Shown here piece by piece: positions 59,279 to 64,000 of a stretch of DNA of 64,000 bases. Position 1 is the stretch's first letter. Each line of letters starts with the position of its first letter. The DNA is taken from assembly GCA_009695305.1 (NCBI GenBank), contig SIBG01000003.1, forward strand, positions 1 through 64,000, read 5' to 3'. This DNA is from Opitutus sp. GTDB lineage: Bacteria; Verrucomicrobiota; Verrucomicrobiia; Opitutales; Opitutaceae. Below the pieces are notes generated by a model, which did no database searches, had not been told where the DNA came from, and saw only the letters and a list, made by a program, of their open reading frames with translations. The position numbers and the translations under genes were made by a program.

Positions 59279-62191
59279 TCAGAACCGACCCGTGAGACCC
59301 AAGTTGAAGCGCGCGCCGTAGACGTCGCTAATCGTCACGCGGCCTTGGTCGCGGCCGGTGTAGAACTCGGGCCAGCGATTGAAGGCGTTGATCAGGTCGG
59401 CGAAGAGCGCGAAGCGCTGGCTGAACTTGTATTGCAGGCTGAAATCGGTCGTCTCGACGGGCCGGCGGCGCGTCTGCATGAACTCGACCGCGTTGAAGCC
59501 CGTGAGGAAGCCGCTCGTCCAGTTGTAGGCGGTGCGGAACTCGACCTTGCGCCAGAGAAACGAAAACCCGGCATTGACGGTCTCGGGCACGAACGCGACG
59601 AGCTCGGTGACGCCGTTGGCGTAGGTGCCTTGGGTCTTCAACTTGGTGTAGTTTGCGAAAACCCGCACGCCGTTGAACGGCTTGGGCAGCATCGAGAGCT
59701 GCAGGGATCCGTTCAGCTCGAAGCCCTGGATGCGCGCGCGGCCCTGATTCGTCGTCGTGTTCAGATCGAAACCGGCGAAGTCGCCGCCGAAGCCGTTGTC
59801 GGCGCCGCCGGGGATGCTCTCGACGCCGCGCGCGATGAAGTCGCGGATGTCTTTCCGAAAGAAACCCGCCGAGATGACGCCCGCAGGCTCAAAGTAATAT
59901 TCGAGCGAGGCATCGACGTTGCGCGAGTATTGCGGCTTCAGGCCGGGATCGTTCTGGGTGACGGTGCCGAGGCCGGTGGCGGCATTGTAGCCGACCGTGG
60001 TCGTCGGATAGAGGTCGCTCATGTTGGGACGCGCGGCGCCGGTGGAATAGCTCGCGCGCGCGATCAGGCCGGGGACGATTTCATACTTGGCGTGCAGACT
60101 GGGAAACCACTGGGCGTAGCTGCTCTCGCGGCGGGCGCGCGTGACCGTTGGGCGGCGCGGGTCGTTGTATTGGCCGGAGGCGTCGACCTCGGTCTTCTCA
60201 TAGCGGACGCCGCCGAGGAGATTGAGCGCACCGAGCTGCATGCGGCCCTGCGCGTAGCCGGCCCAGATGTCCTCGGTGATGTCGCTGAAATTGGGCGCGG
60301 CGGTGACGGACGTGCCGACGGGACGGAAAAGCTGCGGCTGCGAGTTAAAGGTCGCCCACGCTTTCGCAAAATCGACGCCGGGCAGCGAGGGCCACACGCC
60401 GGAGCGGTTGAAGACCGTGTAGGCCGGCTGCGGCATGATGAACTGCGCGAGGTTGTCGTCGGCGTTGCCCTGGATGCCGTCAGCGCCGGTGAAACTCCAG
60501 TTGGGCCGCCCGACGGTGAGGTTGCGGTGCTGCTGGCGCCACGTGCCGCCGGCCTTGAGATCGAGCGGGCCGAAAGCGGCGCGGAGGCGCTTGCTGTAGT
60601 CGAGCTTCACGTTGGCGACCTCCTCCTCGCCCGTCTCGGGCTGGTTCTGCATCTGCGCGGTGTAGCGCGTGAAATCGGCCTGGCCGAAAAGGATGTTCGG
60701 ACCGTAGGTCTGGCGGAAGAGCGGGCGCGAGCGGTTGGCGCGGGTGTCGATGCTCATGCCGATCGGCGTGGGCAGCGAGTAGAGAAAGGTGCGGAGGTTG
60801 CTCTTGAAGTTCGAGGGCGCGAGCGAGGCCTGCGCCGCGATCTCCTGCTCGCCGCCGAGGCGGGCCTTGCCGCCGAGATCGAAGAGATATTGCCGGCCGG
60901 TCTTCTCGTTGTTGTCGCCGTCAAACGACCACGTGGCGGCGAGCATCTCGGTGAACGAGTCGGTGAAGCCGGGCGCGACGCCAGCGGTGTTGTTGGCGCT
61001 GTCGCGCGGCGCGGTGCCGGCCTCGATCTGCGCGCGGCTCGCGCGGCTGTAGTCGGCGATGCGGCGGCCGCCGGCGACCGCGGCGGCGTAGACGAGGCGG
61101 TTGCTGTCGAAGAAATAGTAGTTGTGCTGGACCTTGAAATACGCGTCTGCGCGCTCCCCGACGCGGAAGTCGAACTTGAGGCCGGCGCCGGCGCGGATGC
61201 GCTGGTTGACGTTGGTGAGCGTGCGGGCCTGGGTGTTGCGGCCGTCGGCCTCGAGGCGCTGCATCTGCGCGCGGTCGCGCGGCGCCTCGGTGTCGGTGTA
61301 GCTGAGCGAGAGCGCCAGGCCGATGTCTCGCCGCGGGCCGACGCGCGTGAGCCAGGTGAGCGCGGCGTTGGGGCGGTAGTTTTTCAGATCGTCGCGGTGG
61401 GTGTTGTAGTTCACGCCGACGCGGTAGGTGAGCACGCTCTCGCGAAAATCGAGGGCGGACTTCGTCACGAGGTTGGTGGAGCCGCCGATGGAGTCGGCCG
61501 GCATGTCGGGCGTGGGGGCCTTGATGAGCTCGACCTCCTTGATGAACTCCGCGGGGATCTGGTCGCTCTGCGCCCCGCGGTCGCCCTGGGTGTTGAAGCC
61601 GGAGAACGCGCCGCTGGCGCGCACCCCGTCGATGTTGAGCGCGCTGAACTCGACGGGCGTGCCGCGGATCTTGAGGCCGACGACCTCGCCGTTTTCGATT
61701 TCACCCGAGACGCCCGGCAGGCGTATCATGAAGTTGCCGACGTTGCCATCGGCGACGCTGCCGAAGGTGTCCATCGAGACGACGTTCTTCACGTTGTCGG
61801 CGTTGCGCTGCTTGGTGATCGACGCGGCCTCGCCCTGACGCGAGCTGGAGACGGTGAAGGTCTCGAGCAACTGGACGCCGGTGGTGAGCGCGACGTTGAG
61901 CTCGGTGGATTGCCCGGCGGCGACAGTGACGGCCTTCGTGGCCAGTTCGAGGCCGGTGTAGTAGACGCGGACGCTGTGCGCGCCCGCCGGCACGGAGAGC
62001 GAAAAAGATCCGTCGCGCGCGGTGAGCCCGACCGCGGCGGCGCCGGGGACGGAAACCTCGGCGCCCTCGAGGTAGGCGCCGGTGGTGGCGTTTGAGACGC
62101 GGCCGGTGATGGTGCTCTGCGCGTGGGCGACGGCGGCGAGCAGGGAACTCGCGAGCACGGCAACGATGAGGGGGAAGCAACGAAGGTTCAT
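59279..62191 (-). CDS. TonB-dependent outer-membrane receptor, 970 aa
   Basis: A signal peptide (about 1-24, 'PLIVAVLASSLLAAVAHAQS') precedes a carboxypeptidase-regulatory domain (about 25-105; 'ITGRVSNATTGAYLEGAEVS'), a plug (about 115-250; 'GNVGNFMIRLPGVSGEIENG') and a barrel ending in 'YGARFNLGLTGRF'. The closest relative in the window is the receptor at 46356 (shared plug words 'TFGSVADGNV' against 'EFGNVAEGNV'). It should import the glycan or oligosaccharide that the following hydrolase-sulfatase, BNR, oxidoreductase and sialidase-like gene products act on. The start is ATG 62191; residues upstream of it have no hydrophobic core. Confidence 0.9.
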   Translation of the reverse strand: MNLRCFPLIVAVLASSLLAAVAHAQSTITGRVSNATTGAYLEGAEVSVPGAAAVGLTARDGSFSLSVPAGAHSVRVYYTGLELATKAVTVAAGQSTELNVALTTGVQLLETFTVSSSRQGEAASITKQRNADNVKNVVSMDTFGSVADGNVGNFMIRLPGVSGEIENGEVVGLKIRGTPVEFSALNIDGVRASGAFSGFNTQGDRGAQSDQIPAEFIKEVELIKAPTPDMPADSIGGSTNLVTKSALDFRESVLTYRVGVNYNTHRDDLKNYRPNAALTWLTRVGPRRDIGLALSLSYTDTEAPRDRAQMQRLEADGRNTQARTLTNVNQRIRAGAGLKFDFRVGERADAYFKVQHNYYFFDSNRLVYAAAVAGGRRIADYSRASRAQIEAGTAPRDSANNTAGVAPGFTDSFTEMLAATWSFDGDNNEKTGRQYLFDLGGKARLGGEQEIAAQASLAPSNFKSNLRTFLYSLPTPIGMSIDTRANRSRPLFRQTYGPNILFGQADFTRYTAQMQNQPETGEEEVANVKLDYSKRLRAAFGPLDLKAGGTWRQQHRNLTVGRPNWSFTGADGIQGNADDNLAQFIMPQPAYTVFNRSGVWPSLPGVDFAKAWATFNSQPQLFRPVGTSVTAAPNFSDITEDIWAGYAQGRMQLGALNLLGGVRYEKTEVDASGQYNDPRRPTVTRARRESSYAQWFPSLHAKYEIVPGLIARASYSTGAARPNMSDLYPTTTVGYNAATGLGTVTQNDPGLKPQYSRNVDASLEYYFEPAGVISAGFFRKDIRDFIARGVESIPGGADNGFGGDFAGFDLNTTTNQGRARIQGFELNGSLQLSMLPKPFNGVRVFANYTKLKTQGTYANGVTELVAFVPETVNAGFSFLWRKVEFRTAYNWTSGFLTGFNAVEFMQTRRRPVETTDFSLQYKFSQRFALFADLINAFNRWPEFYTGRDQGRVTISDVYGARFNLGLTGRF

Positions 62192-62256
62192 GGCTGGTGG
62201 GGGTTGGGGGAAGCTGCAGGGCACAACGATGGGCGGGTCACGGACCCGCCCATCCG

Positions 62257-64000
62257 CTACTTCTTCGCGGCCGGCTGATTCACGCGATAAAAAAATCCGT
62301 CCTCCGCGCCGATGAGGAGTTCGCGGGTGGCAGCGAAATACGTCGGCTTGGTCGCGTGGCCGGCGAGGACGTGCGCGCTCACCGGGCCCTCGTCCTTGAA
62401 TTTCCAGCGCCCCTGCGCATCGCGGCCGAGGCCGCGGAAAAAATTCACATTGGGCGCGCTGTTCAGCATGAGGTCCATCACGCCGTCGCCATCCCAATCG
62501 ACGATGCAAAAGGTGCGGCGGCCGCCGCGGCCATAGACGCCATCGTTGAGGCGGAGCAGGCCGGACTCTTTGTTTTGCGGGAGGCCACCGCTGTTGAAGA
62601 CGCTCGCGCCCTCGCTCCAGAAGACACGCTGCGCCGGGAGCAATTCGAGTTTCCCGCCCGCGCCGCGCCGTCGCGCGTAGAGGGCGAGATAACCATCAGG
62701 GTCGGACATCACGAGGTCCATGAGACCGTCGCCGTTCCAGTCGATCATCTGCGGCGTGGTGCGCCATTGGGAAACGAGCTCATTGCCCTTGGGTCTCCAC
62801 CAATTCCACGCGGGCGCGGGATTCGGCGCGCCGGCGGCGAGCGCGAGTTCGACCGGCTGACCGGCGGCGAGACGCGGTGCGGTGCGGGTGCCGATATTTT
62901 TATACCAGACGACTTTTCCCCAGATGCCGTTGGTCATGATGTCGGGGAGGCCATCGCCGTCCCAATCAGCCACGCTGAGGATTGAGTAGCCCCACTTCGG
63001 CTCGGCGGGGCCTTGGATGGAGCCGTTGGGGCCGGCCATCTCGCGGATCAGTTTGCCCGCGGCGCTGAGGTAGCGCGGCGCGGCCCAGCGCGCGGGCGAG
63101 CCGCCCAGATTTTCGATGAACGCAATATAGCCGGCGCTATTGCCGGAGATGAGGTCTTCGTCGCCGTCGCCGTCCCAATCGACGGCGTAGGGCGTCGCGA
63201 GCGCACCGAATTTCACATCGGCCGCGAACTGCCGGAAATAGCGCGGCGGCAAAAACTGCGGCATCCCGCCGACCGTTTTCCCGGTGTGCTCGATGAAGGC
63301 CACGCGGCCGTCCTCATCGCCCACGACGAGGTCGAGATCGCCGTCGCCGTCGAAGTCCACAGCCGTCGGCGTGATCATGCAGAGGTCCATCTTAAGCGGA
63401 ACACCCGCGCTCATGAGCTCGTGGCCGGCGGCGTAAACGGGGCGCGTGCGCGTGCCGGTGTTTTCGTAGTAGGTGAAGCCGTCGCGGAATTCGCCGCAGA
63501 TCAGGTCGAGGTCGCCGTCGCCATCGAAGTCGCCCCAGCTCGGCGACGGCATCCCGAAGGGGTCGATGTCTTTGCCGCCAGCCTGCAGGCGGACCGGCGC
63601 GGCATAAGTGGGATTCGCGGTCGTGCCGGTGTTGCGGAGGAGATAGACGTAGCCGTGCAACTTGCCGCGCGTCCACTCGCCCTTGGCGTTGAACGCGCCC
63701 TCGCCGCCATTGAGCGCGCCGAAGTCGCCCCAGAAATCGATCCCGAGTGTGACGTCGAGCGCGCCATCACCGTCGTAGTCCACGAATTTCCACTGGTTCT
63801 GCCGGATGTTGCCGGGCTCGGTCAGGATTTTTTCCGGGACGGTCAGCTTGACCGGTTTCTCGAACTGCGTCCGCTTGAAATCGGGAAACGTGTTGCCGAA
63901 GTAATTGAAAATTTCGCTGTCGGCCGCCTTGACCGAGGCCGTCGCGGTCACGATCGGCTGGCCGGTGACATACGAGATCGCGGCCGACGGCGCGGATTTT
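62257..64000 (-). CDS. FG-GAP/VCBS-repeat exported protein (5' end outside the window)
   Basis: The reading frame stays open to the right edge, so its beginning lies beyond position 64000. At least seven Asp-rich calcium-binding loops of FG-GAP/VCBS type are visible: 'VDYDGDGALDVTLG', 'GDFDGDGDLDLICG', 'VDFDGDGDLDLVVG', 'VDWDGDGDEDLISG', 'ADWDGDGLPDIMTN', 'IDWNGDGLMDLVMS' and 'VDWDGDGVMDLMLN'. This is a seven-bladed propeller similar to those linked with rhamnogalacturonan and other glycan degradation. Given the operon, it may bind or cleave the same glycan. 65 bases upstream of the receptor gene. Confidence 0.8.
   Translation of the reverse strand, partial: KSAPSAAISYVTGQPIVTATASVKAADSEIFNYFGNTFPDFKRTQFEKPVKLTVPEKILTEPGNIRQNQWKFVDYDGDGALDVTLGIDFWGDFGALNGGEGAFNAKGEWTRGKLHGYVYLLRNTGTTANPTYAAPVRLQAGGKDIDPFGMPSPSWGDFDGDGDLDLICGEFRDGFTYYENTGTRTRPVYAAGHELMSAGVPLKMDLCMITPTAVDFDGDGDLDLVVGDEDGRVAFIEHTGKTVGGMPQFLPPRYFRQFAADVKFGALATPYAVDWDGDGDEDLISGNSAGYIAFIENLGGSPARWAAPRYLSAAGKLIREMAGPNGSIQGPAEPKWGYSILSVADWDGDGLPDIMTNGIWGKVVWYKNIGTRTAPRLAAGQPVELALAAGAPNPAPAWNWWRPKGNELVSQWRTTPQMIDWNGDGLMDLVMSDPDGYLALYARRRGAGGKLELLPAQRVFWSEGASVFNSGGLPQNKESGLLRLNDGVYGRGGRRTFCIVDWDGDGVMDLMLNSAPNVNFFRGLGRDAQGRWKFKDEGPVSAHVLAGHATKPTYFAATRELLIGAEDGFFYRVNQPAAKK

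Noticed and set aside
59252-62095. Long open plus-strand frame of 947 codons opposite the TonB receptor gene at 59279
   Set aside because: It is rich in Ala/Arg/Gly/Val/Glu repeats with no domain, an expected artefact of GC-rich third positions; the opposite strand encodes a clear receptor with signal peptide, plug and barrel.

Overview
The window is GC-rich (by eye about two thirds G+C) and densely coded, and it looks chromosomal. The gene content fits a free-living polysaccharide-using bacterium of the Verrucomicrobiota, most likely Opitutaceae. The indicators are large TonB-dependent receptors with carboxypeptidase-like N-terminal domains, an Oar-like receptor, a secreted matrixin with Ig and Verrucomicrobia-style repeat domains, sulfatases, beta-propeller 'sialidases', FG-GAP proteins, and intergenic palindromes ending in GTAGGGC. 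The assignment is inference; no rRNA or other marker gene is present. No tRNA, rRNA, CRISPR array, phage or plasmid gene was seen.

Left edge (1-1.8 kb): a strong inverted repeat, two small genes without a clear function (one helical-repeat-like), and a scrambled remnant of IS3-family elements.

Region 1.8-46.3 kb is a very large surface-polysaccharide (LPS/exopolysaccharide) island, mixed in orientation. It carries eight glycosyltransferase genes, one of which is a 1327-residue protein with GT4, coiled-coil, GT2 and GT2 segments. It also has six SAM methyltransferases, four SDR-type sugar-nucleotide enzymes plus RfbA, and five large polytopic membrane proteins (one YfhO-like, others GT-C-like). 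A flippase/synthase-TM-like membrane protein and a polyprenyl-phosphate sugar synthase-like enzyme (ArnC/DPM type) complete the set. dTDP-rhamnose synthesis is represented by RfbA, RfbB and a reductase that resembles the bifunctional plant-type NRS/ER rather than RfbD; no RfbC is present. The island also holds an Oar-like TonB receptor, a DciA-like gene and a secreted matrixin with a small exported partner. It ends with a transaldolase + heptose-bisphosphate-phosphatase-like + SIS isomerase trio, which suggests a heptose-type precursor route starting from sedoheptulose 7-phosphate.

Region 46.3-64.0 kb is a catabolic locus read entirely on the minus strand. From upstream to downstream it contains: an FG-GAP/VCBS protein (cut by the window edge), a TonB-dependent receptor, an alpha/beta-hydrolase-sulfatase fusion, a BNR protein, an FAD-dependent oxidoreductase, a sialidase-like protein, an N-acetylneuraminate-lyase-like aldolase, an MFS transporter, a second sialidase-like paralogue, a rho-independent terminator, and a second TonB receptor. 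Four-base start/stop overlaps and short gaps suggest one operon. The likely logic is outer-membrane import of a sulfated and acylated glycan, periplasmic removal of sulfate, ester and a terminal acidic sugar, inner-membrane import by MFS, and aldol cleavage. Whether the sugar is a sialic acid, Kdo, Dha or another keto-acid sugar cannot be read from sequence.

The most interesting items are the hydrolase-sulfatase fusion locus, the rfbC-less rhamnose cluster, the three-glycosyltransferase fusion, the zinc-site-less GmhB-like enzyme beside a transaldolase, and the families of dispersed palindromes.
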